NCBI GenBank assembly: GCA_027382625.1
Contig: JAJKFJ010020870.1
Coordinates: 57,275 to 121,274 of the forward strand
Direction of reading: 5' to 3'
Source: Tetmemena sp. SeJ-2015
Taxonomy: Eukaryota > Ciliophora > Spirotrichea > Sporadotrichida > Oxytrichidae
DNA length: 64,000 bases
A program made the translations under genes and the position numbers. Shown here piece after piece: positions 38,119 to 48,636 of this stretch (positions are counted from its first letter, which is position 1; each line of letters starts with the position of its first letter). The notes under the pieces were generated by a model, which had not been told where the DNA came from, did not search any database, and saw only the letters and a program-made list of their open reading frames with translations.

Positions 38119-38745
38119 GAAAAAATAAGTATGTGATTATATTTTGGAAATTAGAAGCTCTCAATGTCTATAAAAAATTAAGGCTACTATTTCTAAAATA
38201 ATGCGATTTTCTCACTCTTTTTAAAGTATAGAAGAAACTAAATTACGATTTTCGCCTATCTTTTAAATAGAAAATGTTATCAATTATAGGTAGGTCTAAT
38301 TTACTAAAATTTTTAATAGAAAATTCTAAAAATGCTGTGTTTCTCATCATAATTTTACTATGAAAAATATTAAATTATAATAAATTTAGGAATATCTTTT
38401 ATATGTGTCACTAGCATTTTAATTTACATTTAGTTAAAAAGAGATCTAGGTCGAAAACGGTTTACAGATGCCTAAAAAATAATTGCTTTACAAGATCAAT
38501 TAAAATAAAAAATTATTTAATTTGCTGAATGTAAAAGCAAAATTCTGTTCAATTACTAATTTAATAGATTTATCCCATCTTAAAAGATATTTAGAAGCGA
38601 AATATATCCTTCCTCTATAAAAATATATAAATCAGATGACAAACTCCTAGACATAGCAAGATGATCGCTATTTATATTATAAAAGACATTTTAATTAATT
38701 TGAGCAACTCTTTCATGATTCTTAGATTCTAAGCACATTTAAATT
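38119..38745. other. Spacer after the array
   Basis: AT-rich, with no gene recognised. Composition becomes less extreme from about 38,750. Confidence 0.4.
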
Positions 38746-40491
38746 AAAACTTGTTTGAATGGATGTAATATGTATCTTTTTAAATTGTGTGTGTTCTTTG
38801 GGCATACTCTACACTTGAACTCTTACTTGAGAAGGCACTTGTTCTACTATAATGGATTTATGGTAGGGGTAGCTCACTAATCCAATGATGTCTTTCTTTT
38901 CTTGTCTGGCTATTTCTCAGCTGCCTCCTTCTCGAAAAAAGTTGCAGTAACCAATTCCTGGGAGAGATCAACCTTTGAATTTATCTCAGAAAGATATTGC
39001 AAAATTGCTCCCCTGCTTACTCATAACTCTTCTCTTCTAAAGTGACACCTTAATTTGCACATGGAGTGAGCTTGTATCTTAAAAAATTCATAAGAATCCT
39101 CATCACTTAAGACAAAAAAGATAAAACTTTTCAATTATTGAAAGACCCAAAATTTAATATACTATGTATCGTACTTGACATTTTAGCATCAGTATTTAGA
39201 TTCATCTGAAGTATAATTGCTACAAAAGTTCTGGTTCACTTAAACATAGATGATACTCTTTGCCCTTACTCCCTTCGTTTTGTGGTTCGCAACAAACTAA
39301 ACACATTTGGAAAAATGACTCTCTTCTTATCCATAAGCTTGGTCATTTGCATCTAAACTCCGATCAGAGCAGTATCTTTTCAGCCTGAGCATCGTTCCAG
39401 TGGATTCTTCTTTGGAATTATAAAATTATGTGTTAGCAGATATAGTCAAAGCTTTCAGAATATAGGGGGTCTAAAGTCCTTCACTTTCTCTCAATAGGTT
39501 TGATACCTCTCATGGTTTACAAGATGATTTGGAGCAACTATGGGTTTAAAGCCCTCTTAAAATTAAATGATCTTAGTGAACTTGTGGCTCCTTGTCTTTA
39601 TACTTTCATCTCAAAAGCAGAGAAGTTCAAAGTTACTGAGCTGGCTGGCTTCATTGAGCTTCGTCAGAATGATTAAAATATAATTGCAAGGTACAGCTAT
39701 GAAATCTATATCGTCCAAGGCTGTTGCTTTTTAAATACGATCTCTTCAATGAGTTGAGATGGAACTATGGGTATCTCATGCTCTCTGGAACTGAATACAT
39801 GGTTGTCTCTTCTCTCTTGCTTTTGTTATGCGTGATTATTTCCTACGCAATAGATTTAATTCTGCAGCAGCCACTCTAGCTAATTAAAAATACCTTTAGT
39901 TTATGAAAGTGAGCAAGACAATTGCTAGCTCTAAACTACTAGATATCTCTCTTTCTTAGTTGTTTTCTCACTCTTATTTTTCAAGAATTCACTATTCCCT
40001 GTGCCTCAGAATTCTAAAGTTGACTTGAGTACAGAACTATCTCAGAGTCTTAAAAACTTGAACACCTTCTTTACTAGATTTTCACTGCCTCAATATAGTC
40101 CTCCAAGTTTTGGGGGCTTAAATTACACTCTCCACTAAGTATAAGGTTTTCAAGTCAAATTACAAGAAGGCGATGCTTTCAATTATCACAAAGACAACTA
40201 ATTAAAGTTTTAGTTTTAGCATTTATCATATTAAAAAACTTCTTTGGTAAAAAGATCTACCACAAGGGTGCTGGTAAAATCATAATAGCTCCTAATTCTA
40301 GTGCTGAACTCCCAATAGCTTAGCTCTTTACTTTCTATCATGAGATTTCAGAGGCGAGGGTAGAGTTGATACCTTCAAATGGGAAAGATAGTTCTTCTTA
40401 TAGATCAAAGGATGTTGAATTCAGAAATAAGATGTCACTCACTTTCAAGAATAGCACTTTGCCTGAAGATAAACAAAATTAAAACTTATGA
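38746..40491 (+). CDS. Acyltransferase-3 (NRF-6/OAC-like) membrane protein, fifth divergent member
   Basis: Reads FFGHTLHLNSYL (about 38,797-38,832), then VFLFLSGYFSAASFSKK (about 38,895-38,945), the segment typical of acyltransferase-3 proteins, then a KIAPLL block, further helices (LFLSISLVICIQTPIRA near 39,325) and YSYEIYIVQG with MVVSSLLLLLCVIISYAIDL near the last helices (about 39,690-39,860). As in the array units, an extra helix (RYLSFLVVFSLLFFKNSLF) and a soluble domain follow, ending at TGA 40,489-40,491. Frame changes near 39,040, 39,480, 39,745, 39,900 and 40,230 suggest small introns or IESs. No array-like long IES is present. The 5' end and start are unresolved. It supports the family call for the four array units. 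Confidence 0.65.
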
Positions 40492-40821
40492 AATGAGATT
40501 TCACTGAAATGCTGGGAATCTAACTTAGTGATAAGATTCGTGATCTATATTTAAAATAAACTTTAAATAATAAGATCTCTTTAGTAAGTATTCATTTATG
40601 TTTGAATTTTCTTTAGTCAAAGAGATAAAGGATCTATTAGTGTCAGATGATCAACCCTTGAAGATCGAGCAGGCATGAAATTTGGAGAGAGTTAGAAATT
40701 ATATTCATTTTGTGTATCGCATAAAACCACTTGCTAATTTTCGTTATGTAAATGTTAATTGAGGAAAAAAATCCCATTAAATAAAAGTTGCATACAACAT
40801 ATCTTACTTTAAATAAAACAC

Positions 40822-42145
40822 TCAAGCAGTTAATAACTCGTTCTTTTAATCGGCAAGGAGAGGTTTCTGCTCTTAGTTAGGTGCCTTCTCAGGCTCCCTT
40901 TATCCGAGTTTAACCTCATACTGCATCTTCTCTCTTAGAGGTTGATTGCTAATGGTCATCTTACCAGCATCAGCCATCACCTCTCTTACTGCCCATGCGA
41001 ATATCTCCCATCTCTCTGTTCCTTTGTCAGCGTGTTTGTTGAAAAGATATTCGTTGGGTTGGAATGCAGGAAGCTCAATTAGATTTACGTGCGTACTGTA
41101 GAATAGTGAGAGCTGCATTAAGATCAGAGGGAAGAAGGGGCACACGTCGTAGGCAGGGCTGAAGCAACCCCATTCGAAATCTAGCACTATAGGGCGCACA
41201 CAGCGACTAGACACAAATGCGCCTTTTTTGAAAGTGATTAAGTGCCTTCCATTAGTGGTTCCTCCCTCAGGGAAGATACAAAGTGGTGGGTACTGACCCA
41301 GATATTCTATAGCCTACTGTCTAGCTTCAATCATATCAATTATCTTATTTCTCTTCTCCTCTGTGGCCGCACGTGAGATAAATATGCAGCCTAAATACTA
41401 GCAGAGCAAGCCAAAGATGGGCACCTTTCTGAGCTCTTTCTTAGCTGCGAAGGCCGGTGCGTAATGAATGATAAGAATAAGCACGTCAAACCAGGAGGTG
41501 TGATTGCTCACGAAAGTGGGGACGTAATCTGGTGTCGGCTCATTTTTGTAGTTTGGTCCAAGGAAAGCCTCGTAGTTGTAATTATTCTTGTCAATCTTGC
41601 CAGTGGTAATTCCACTAATGAGAGTGATGAATCTGCATCCTACCTGGTAAATAAACTTAATTATGGGCTTTCTGCAACCAGTCAAGGGCTTTCCATCATC
41701 GAAACTGTGCACAAAATATCTTATAAGAAAATTTTAAAATATATATGCCCGATAGTTATGATTCTAAGGAAATATTTAGTCTAAAATTTGCTTACTTAAT
41801 TGGGAGGTAAACCATGAAAATACTCAGGAAAGCTAATACCAATCTTAGAGGCAAAATAGTTGCGGCTCCAGGGTAAAACATCCATCTTCTCCATTTATTC
41901 GCGTCTAATCTTAATTTATAATTCTATGGATAAAATAAAAGAAGATATATAAGTTTCAAAATATTTTAATAAATCTTCTGTAAGCTGGATATTTCGAGTC
42001 CCTGGCCTCATCTACTTATAAAAATTGGATTTAATTTGTTTTAGGAAGCTACTCTGAACGCCTGCATTTCCTTATATCCCTTCTCGAACAATAATATACC
42101 AGAGAGCATATAAGCAATCAAAGCCACATACCAGAGATTTATCAT
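40822..42145 (-). CDS. Lysophospholipid acyltransferase, LPCAT/PlsC family
   Basis: Membrane enzyme transferring acyl groups from acyl-CoA to lysophospholipids in the ER. Motif I NHTSWFD (His-x4-Asp, about 41,500) and the FPEGGTTNG motif (about 41,265), close to the FPEGTTTNG of animal LPCAT1/2. ATG 42,145 opens a hydrophobic N-terminal segment (WYVALIAYMLSGILLF), and a second helix (LVLAFLSIFMVYLPI, about 41,805) precedes motif I. Introns or IESs lie near 41,900-42,020 and 41,715-41,800. The tail is hydrophilic, reading through TAA/TAG glutamines to TGA 40,822-40,824. No C-terminal EF-hands, unlike animal LPCAT1/2. Confidence 0.85.
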
Positions 42146-42315
42146 TTTTGTCTCCAAGATCAATATTAAGCTTTATTTATTATTTCAAATAATTTAATTT
42201 TTGTCAAATAAAATGCGCCTCTCTCTAACGCAAAGATGCAAGTGAATAAAATTTTTAATTAAATGGGACATACCTTCCTTATCGCTATATATGAGTAAAG
42301 TTGTTTATATGATAA

Positions 42316-44690
42316 TCATTCCATAGGCCTTTTCTTCTCCTTCCCCTTAGGTCTGCCAGGGGGTCTTCTGGGCTTTGCTAGATCATCACCCTGCGAAAGT
42401 GAGTAACTCTGTGCAGGCTTCTTCTTCTTTCCCTTCACTTTCTTCCCATTATCCTCTTCGTCTTCTTCTAAAGCGTTAGCAGGTTGTAAGCTGAATTGTG
42501 GCTATGCTTGAGTGAGCATCAGGCGAGAGAAGGTGTGATAGCTTTTATGTGAGGTGGAGTAGACAGTTTTCAGCTCCTTCCTTTCCACACAATAAAGCTG
42601 ATAGCACTTGTCACAGAAATCGAAGTCAAAACAGTTGTTGCACTTGTACCTAACGTCTTGAATTGGCATCTCGCCACACCCATTACACTTCACATACTTC
42701 TTTACTGTCTGTCTTGGCTCAACTATCAACTCTATTCTGTGCTTGTCTGTGTGCCCTCTCACTTTCAGATTTTAGAAGGGTCTATTACTTAAATATCAGG
42801 AGATATATTTTGAAGAGTCTGGTAAAGTAGCAGTTTTGGCAAAGGGAAAAGTGATTGCAATCTGCGCAGATAAAGCAAGCACCAATGATTGGCCGCATGT
42901 AGCAGCTCACGCACTTGTACTAATTATGTGCCGCTAGTCCATCAGCTATCAAGGGAAGTTCAATGCATGCAAATTGATGATCTTTGCAGACTAAAAAATA
43001 AGTTATAGACTACGTCCTCCTCTTTCACAAGCATCTGTTATTCACCATTCTCAATTAAGATTGCTAAAATTGTAATAAGAATTTCCTTTCTACCATTTTC
43101 TTAATCATTAAGTAATTCGAGCTTGAGCAGTCTTGAGTCAAAGCAATTAACACAGAGATCACAGTCCTCGCAAGTTTCGCACTTGAATCTCAATCCCCAT
43201 ATAGGTTCTGCGTTGCACACATTGCATTGATGATACAAACTAAATAAAACAATTAAATATTTTCTCTTCCTTAAATACTCGTGCAAAATATCATCATCAG
43301 TGTTGTTGTCTATGACATAGAAGGACTCAAAGTATTGATTTTTACAAACCTTATACCCATGCTCACCCTCGTCATAGAATCCTTGGCTATTTATGTACTC
43401 TATTTGCTAAATACATACATAGTTAAAATGTTGTTGTTGCTTGAGAGTGAAGCATTTCTCGCAGGTGTCAAAATTTGCTCTATTCTTTGACTTGAAATAT
43501 CTATTACCAGTCTTCACAACAACGTCGCACAAGTCACAATGGATTGTATTCTTAAAATAAGAAGCCAAGAGAAGTAAATACATGATTATTTATTTAGACA
43601 ATTCTTCCAATTGACGTAGTTCTCACCCAGTTGATTGCCCAGAGAGAGCCAGCCCTTCCTGAGATTGTTGTTTCTGGCGAATAATTCTATCTTTTTGGCC
43701 CCTGGGATTAGTAAATCTATTAGTGTATATATTTGTTCTGGCTTTTAGCTTTTCTTTCTTATTTCAGCTACAATCAGATTATTATATAAGTGAGAGATTA
43801 AATAGATTATTTGAAACTCTGGACTTGAAGTCGATATACTCATTTGGTGGGCACTTATAGCCTACTAGACAGACTTCACTTGAGTGCAGGAAGTAAAATC
43901 CATGACAAAATAAATATTTAACTTCGATTGCTTCTATTCTTATAAAATTTATGGAAAGGATAAGTCAACACAGTCCATTTGAATAATAAAATTTACAGTT
44001 TGAGTTCGTTTTAATTTTAGTCTAGGTCTTAATTGTGTGGCTATATTTTATCTCCATGCTCCATAGGCGCTGGCATGAGGGCCTATTTGCCACTAAATGG
44101 TACAAATTGCGCTTGCTCATAAACTCTTTCTTAGAGGCAAGTCGCTCTATCGGCTTTCATAAATTCTATAAAATTGCTTCACTTATCATCCAAACTTACC
44201 TAGCAACTCAAAGAAGTTACTATCATTAAAATAAATTATATATGAATACTAAATATAAATAAGGACTTGTGTTATATTTGCATGTGGGCATTGCTGGAAT
44301 GCATTGTTTTGTAAACCTATTCCGTTAGAATTGAGTATAATATGCTCATTTAAGTATATTGTATGATTTTTATTGGAATTGAAAAACTCCTCTTCATGTT
44401 CCCCTTCGTCAGAGCTTTGGACCTACTCTTTAGCATTTTTATTTTCCGCTCTCATGGGTTTTGTGACCAAGCCGGTCTTTCTGAGTTTTTGCTCTTTCAT
44501 TACCTCAGCCTTTTTTAATTTGTGAGTGGTTCGCAATTGCGCGGAATTATAATAAATAAAAAACTTAAAGACCTTTTTTCATTTAAATTAGTCTTGGCGA
44601 TTGTTTTTGTCTTTTTCTTTCTCTTGTCAGCTCTTCGGCCGTAATTAAAAAATAAATGAGTTAGAAATTTTCAGAGTCGGAGGAGTCCAT
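42316..44690 (-). CDS. Multi-ZZ zinc-finger protein with C-terminal AT-hook, interrupted by another gene's MDS
   Basis: Protein with several ZZ-type (Cys-x2-Cys ... Cys-x-D/F-x-D-x-Cys-x2-Cys) fingers: around 43,545-43,440 (CDLCDVVVKTG ... CEKCF), 43,235-43,115 (CNVCNAEPIWG ... CDLCVNC), 42,940-42,815 (CVSCYMRPIIG ... SLCQNC) and 42,690-42,585 (CNGCGEMPIQDV ... FDFCDKC). The tail is acidic then basic with PRRPPGRPKGK, an AT-hook, ending at TGA 42,316-42,318. ATG 44,690 starts MDSSDSENYGRRADKRKKK once a 23-base IES (AATT pointers 44,643/44,666) is removed; a 41-base IES with AATT pointers (44,545/44,586) follows. Between 43,555 and 43,942 the frame is broken by an MDS of the MT-A70 gene; the pointer TATTCTTA (43,547-43,554 and 43,935-43,942) rejoins FHKFYKN to TIHCDLCD in frame. 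Possibly a chromatin or ubiquitin-pathway adaptor; function not certain. Confidence 0.78.
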
Positions 44691-46310
44691 ACGCTTTATT
44701 TTGGAGAGTGTGTGTGGTTAACCTAAGTAACTGTAAGCAACCGAAATTCGTAAATAATTATAAACTCAGTTCTCAAAAGCCACAAATATAAACAAAAAAA
44801 TAATTCTTATGACTAAAATATTTTTTGAATTTTTTAAGTCTTTTATATTTAGAGTGTCTGGATCCAAGATTAAGCCAAAATATAATTATTGAGAAAATGA
44901 GTTCAGATTTTTATATTAGTTTATTAAGGAGGGATTCTTACCGTGATCTAATCTCTTATAAAAGTTGGAAGTGCTGCCATTTTGATGGGCAGCGGACCGC
45001 AAAACTCTCTAACGAGAATCGGTTCTTCCCCTCGCAGAATTGGATTCCTAGAGCTCTCCATTCTGTTTTTTAGGGGAGTTTGAGCGGGTGCGTCTATTCA
45101 TCATACAACGATACCTTAAATTATTAAATTATAATTATCCTAATTATACACCAATGATTATTGAAATATCAAGAAATATGTAAATTGCAGAGTAATTTTG
45201 AGAATATTTATTTTATTATAATTAAAAGCAGAAAGATAAAATATAGTTTACTGATTTCAGATTTTAATATAGATTTATCCGTTTATTAAGAAAACATTCA
45301 AAATTTGTCATAATTTCATTATAAAATGGGGATAATAAGGAGATGTTGGGTATGTAGTAATGAAAGAAAGATTCACAAATAAAATAAACAGTTCACCCCC
45401 TACAACTACTTTCCCTCAGAGTAACTTATCTTCTTTTTCTTCCATCATAACATGATAAACATAAGTAGTTTATTTTTAATGATGAGAGAATGAGATTTAG
45501 GCATGAGACACTAAGAAAAAGGGTTTTTATCATCATGAAGTTTAAATAATTATTTTATAAAATATATTGGTCTAGAAATCTATTTCCAGAATTAGTATAT
45601 TCCTCCCCACATAAACCAAAGGAGTAGTAGTGAGAATTCAGATGTTAATTTTTAAATCCATGAGAGATGTGGATCTTCTTGTTCTTAGTCTTAATCCAAG
45701 TGAGCTAGTCCACAACCTCATAGCCCCACTTGTTCATGCATTCATAGCCTATGTGCATTTGGCTGTTCAAAATCCACAAGAAGCAAAATCCTTTGCGGGA
45801 TAGCACCTCCACCGGTATGTTCATGATCTCTGCGTTCGACATTTAAAATCAAACTATAAGAAGTAAATAGAAAGAATGAACTTTAGAATATTATTTGATT
45901 GTGGAATAGTCAAGATTGAACTTGTTGTTCGAGAACATGAAGCTTGTGTTATTACGTTGCGCACCTTTTATCCTCCATGGAGGGTCGATCTAGACCACCT
46001 CGAACTCCCCAATTTAATTCCATAAAAGATTGTTAAATTTAGTCAACTAGATATTAGAGGTTGAAGAATCTGAGGTCGCAGTTTATGAAGGTGGAAGACT
46101 TCAGCTTTTGCGAGTCATCTATGTCCTCATCAATTTATAATAAACTAGTAGAATAATCCATTAGAATTAGTTCAGGGTCTTGCTATTGAAGCTCTTTAAA
46201 AATAATAATTCTATCACTGCTTGCTCTCTCTATTGAATCTAAGCGAGTTCCATAGCAACTACCTTTGTTTTTGGTTGCTCTGGAAAGGATAATATCTACT
46301 TAAAACTTAA
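43560..46310 (-). CDS. MT-A70 family adenine methyltransferase (METTL3/MTA1-like), split around the ZZ gene
   Basis: SAM-dependent N6-adenine methyltransferase fold. Main segment 45,654-46,310: FINCDLRFFNLQYL, catalytic DPPW in EVVQIDPPWRIKG (about 45,990), GFCFLWILNSQMH (about 45,790), WGYEVVDQLTWIKT (about 45,710). Second segment 43,560-43,905: FLHSSEVCLVGYK, IVAEIRKKSQKPEQIY, GAKKIELFARNNNLRKGWLS and LGNQL. Both are on the minus strand and form one domain only if joined; AAATCCATGA occurs at 43,896-43,905 and 45,654-45,663 and joins KKIHISHG to FYFLHSSEV in frame. Two micro-IESs (25 bp at 46,011-46,041; 28 bp at 43,776-43,811) must also be removed, and an IES or intron near 45,840-45,900. 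The DPPW motif implies an active enzyme; MTA1 is the known ciliate DNA 6mA enzyme of this family, but the subfamily cannot be fixed by eye. 5' and 3' termini are unresolved. Confidence 0.85.
43776..43811. other. Micro-IES (28 bp) in the MT-A70 gene, pointer AGATTATT
   Basis: AGATTATT at 43,776-43,783 and 43,804-43,811. Removing 28 bases joins FKSRVSNN to LIVAEIRKKSQKPEQ in frame, restoring the conserved IVAEIR strand. Confidence 0.72.
43896..45663. other. Long IES of the MT-A70 gene that contains the first half of the ZZ gene
   Basis: Bounded by the 10-base direct repeat AAATCCATGA. It contains ZZ-gene coding DNA from 43,935 to 44,690, then about 950 bases of non-coding DNA. A less AT-rich patch at 44,960-45,110 (GATGGGCAGCGGACCGCAAA...) has no recognised role. 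Confidence 0.8.
46011..46041. other. Micro-IES (25 bp) in the MT-A70 gene, pointer AATTTA
   Basis: AATTTA at 46,011-46,016 and 46,036-46,041. Deleting 25 bases fuses CDLRFFNLQYLVDQI to GEFEVVQIDPPW in frame, as the family requires. There is no GT-AG pair on the coding strand at these positions. Confidence 0.75.
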
Positions 46311-46502
46311 AATATATCAATTTGATGAGAAAGAGCTTGAAAAATATTTTCTTTAAGATTTTCTAGTATAATTATCTTACCTGCCTATTTTTATATTATC
46401 TTAGCGATCCTTAAAAAATTCATAAAATTCATATAATTCATAAATTTATAAACTTAAAGTTTTTATATTAAAAGCAAGAGGATTTTCTTTAACTGATATT
46501 TA

Positions 46503-47522
46503 TCATACCTTTGAAATTTATGTAGAGAGCCTCTTATCCATCTGCTTTACTTTATTTATCCAGGGTGCCATTACTTGCTCCCCCAAGCCACTAATCATAG
46601 TCCTCATTGCTGTTACTGCTTCATCCCTAATAGCCTTGTTCTTATTCTCCAATTGCTGTAAAATGAAGCCATTAATCTAGTACAAGAAATTCAGATTAAG
46701 TGTGTTCATAAACTTCAACCACAAGTCCTGTACGCCCTCCGTTTAACTTTGAAGCTTTATCTGCTCCATCACAAAAGAGAGAAGCTGAAGCCGTGAATGC
46801 AAAATTTTCAGAGATCTCTTCAGGTTCTTGCCAAAGTAGGAATCTAGAGTGAGCACATTTAAGAGCACCTAGGTATTCAATTTATGGCTGAAGAAAAGCA
46901 GCAAGATCTCCTTCACTTTGGTGGCTTGCTAAGTGTTAGAATGCCTTATCAAAAGCTACACTATCAAGTTCTCCATCTCGCAGAAGTACTAGTTCCTCTC
47001 TTTGCTCTTTATCTTTGAGGCAGCTGTGAAAATCTAGGGCAAGGCTTGCTTCACAAGTTCGAGAAGAGGAAGACTGAGCTGAGGGAAATCAAATTTCTGC
47101 AAAAGCAAGGTCAATAAGTCCAAGACTAGAGTTTAATCTGTTTTCGTTTGCAAAATGTGTGTTTATAGTTCTGGGAGGACGTCAGTTACAGCTTGCAAAC
47201 TCTTTCCTTCTTGAATTTTAAGTAGTAAATTTATAAGAGATAAGTTTAATTTTATAATTTTTACGTCTAGGTATACTTCTTTGGGAAGCAAAGTTTGAAA
47301 TCTTCGATATGCTTCAGAGATAAACACTTGCTCCTTCTTTTTTATAGGTGCATCTTCTTCCTCATCTTCTGCATCGTGTACTTGCTCTTCTACTTTCTTT
47401 CTCATTATCTCAGCTTAAAGTTTGTCTCTCTGTTCTTAAGCTATCTAATTCTACCTCTCGACAATTTAGGGGTCAGGCCCGTTATTTAAAGGCTATATTT
47501 TCAAGAACTCGTCATCAGTCAT
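46503..47522 (-). CDS. Alpha-solenoid (HEAT/TOG-like) protein
   Basis: ATG at 47,522, stop TGA at 46,503-46,505, with many TAA/TAG glutamines; about 340 residues. The N-terminus is acidic/charged (VHDAEDEEEDAPIKKKEQV, about 47,370); the rest is leucine-rich amphipathic helices (LVLDLLTLLLQKFDFPQLSL; NKAIRDEAVTAMRTMISGLG near 46,620), resembling HEAT or TOG repeats of microtubule-associated proteins. No catalytic motif. A small intron or IES may lie near 47,215-47,270. Its ATG overlaps the stop of the upstream gene by four bases, so the two could be one gene with a mis-read junction. Family assignment is by helical pattern only. Confidence 0.5.
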
Positions 47523-48510
47523 TTTAATATCTCAAAAACTTAAATTTATTGATTCTCCTATTATTAAGGAAACAATAATAGAATAGCTGGAGGGGCTATT
47601 GAATCGATAAGCCATTTGGCTTGGAGGAACTCATTTTGAGTGAATTCAATTTGCTTGTGTAGTTCCTATTAGTTCACTATTGATTAGTCCAACTTGCTCT
47701 TGCCTTTGTATTCTTCTGTTAATTCATAGATCTTAATATATATATTTCAAAACACTTATTAAGCAAGTCTGATCTCTTAAGAATCTCACTCATGCCATCC
47801 ACAGAGCCGATATCTTTTCTCTAGCTGCCTCCTATCTCACCTAGAACGCTTTTGAAGGGTTAGTTGGCGCCTTCAAAGTTGAACTCATCGCCCATTTTGC
47901 TTGGTTCAATGTAAGTGTCGCCCCTCTCCTTGCGTCTCTTCCTGACTATGTCTTCAATGGGCAGAGTCTGATTCTTCTCAATCACATCACAGAAGTCATT
48001 GTAGGATATCCTCCCACTTTGGTGCAAGTCCATGATCTCGAATAGGTTCTTCAAGTCGGCATCCTTAACTACCACTTTCACATGCTGAAGAAGTCTTTTG
48101 AATTCTTCGAACTCCATATAGTCATCGTTGTTGTCGTCAAACAACTTGAACCAGTTTCTCAGATTTTCCCTTGAGTCTACGATCACCTTTTGAATTTGAG
48201 CAATGGATTTCTTGTACTCAGTGACTTCTCGTCTCACTGCGTCTGTCTCTTCCTTCTGCCTTCTCTCTTGTTCCTTCCTCTCGGCTTCTCGCTTGAGTTC
48301 CTCCTCTCGCTCTTTCATCTTCTGGTCTTCTTTGCTTTGGCGTTTGTAGCCCTCGTTCTTCTTCTATTCTTGGAGTCGCTTGTCTACGATTTCCTTGCGC
48401 TTTCGCTCCTCCTCGTCGGCCTTCTCCTTCTTCTTGCGCTCCTCATCTTCTTTCCGCTTCTGCTCTTCAATCTACTTCTGAGAAGGTCCCTTCGCTTTCT
48501 ATAATAAAAT
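47519..48510 (-). CDS. Coiled-coil protein with C-terminal EF-hand pair
   Basis: A long Lys/Glu/Arg-rich helical stretch (RKEDEERKKKEKADEEERKR and EREEELKREAERKEQERRQK, about 48,450-48,230) is followed by two EF-hands: loop DDNNDDYMEFEE (about 48,125) and loop DLHQSGRISYND (about 48,010), the second lacking the usual first-half acidic pattern. Further coding character runs to a TGA at 47,519-47,521 after a probable small intron near 47,735-47,755. The upstream end opens with no ATG and looks like an acceptor site (TTATTATAG at about 48,505), so 5' exons or MDSs are missing. Probably a calcium-responsive axonemal or cortical protein; this is inference. Confidence 0.6.
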
Positions 48511-48636
48511 AATATCATCATCTGATCATTAGAGGGAGAGTGATAAGAAACGATTCTGAAAATAAATCTTAAATGAAAAGTGATACAACAAAAATTAACT
48601 CATAGTAATAATTACTTATAGATATGCTGAACTTAA

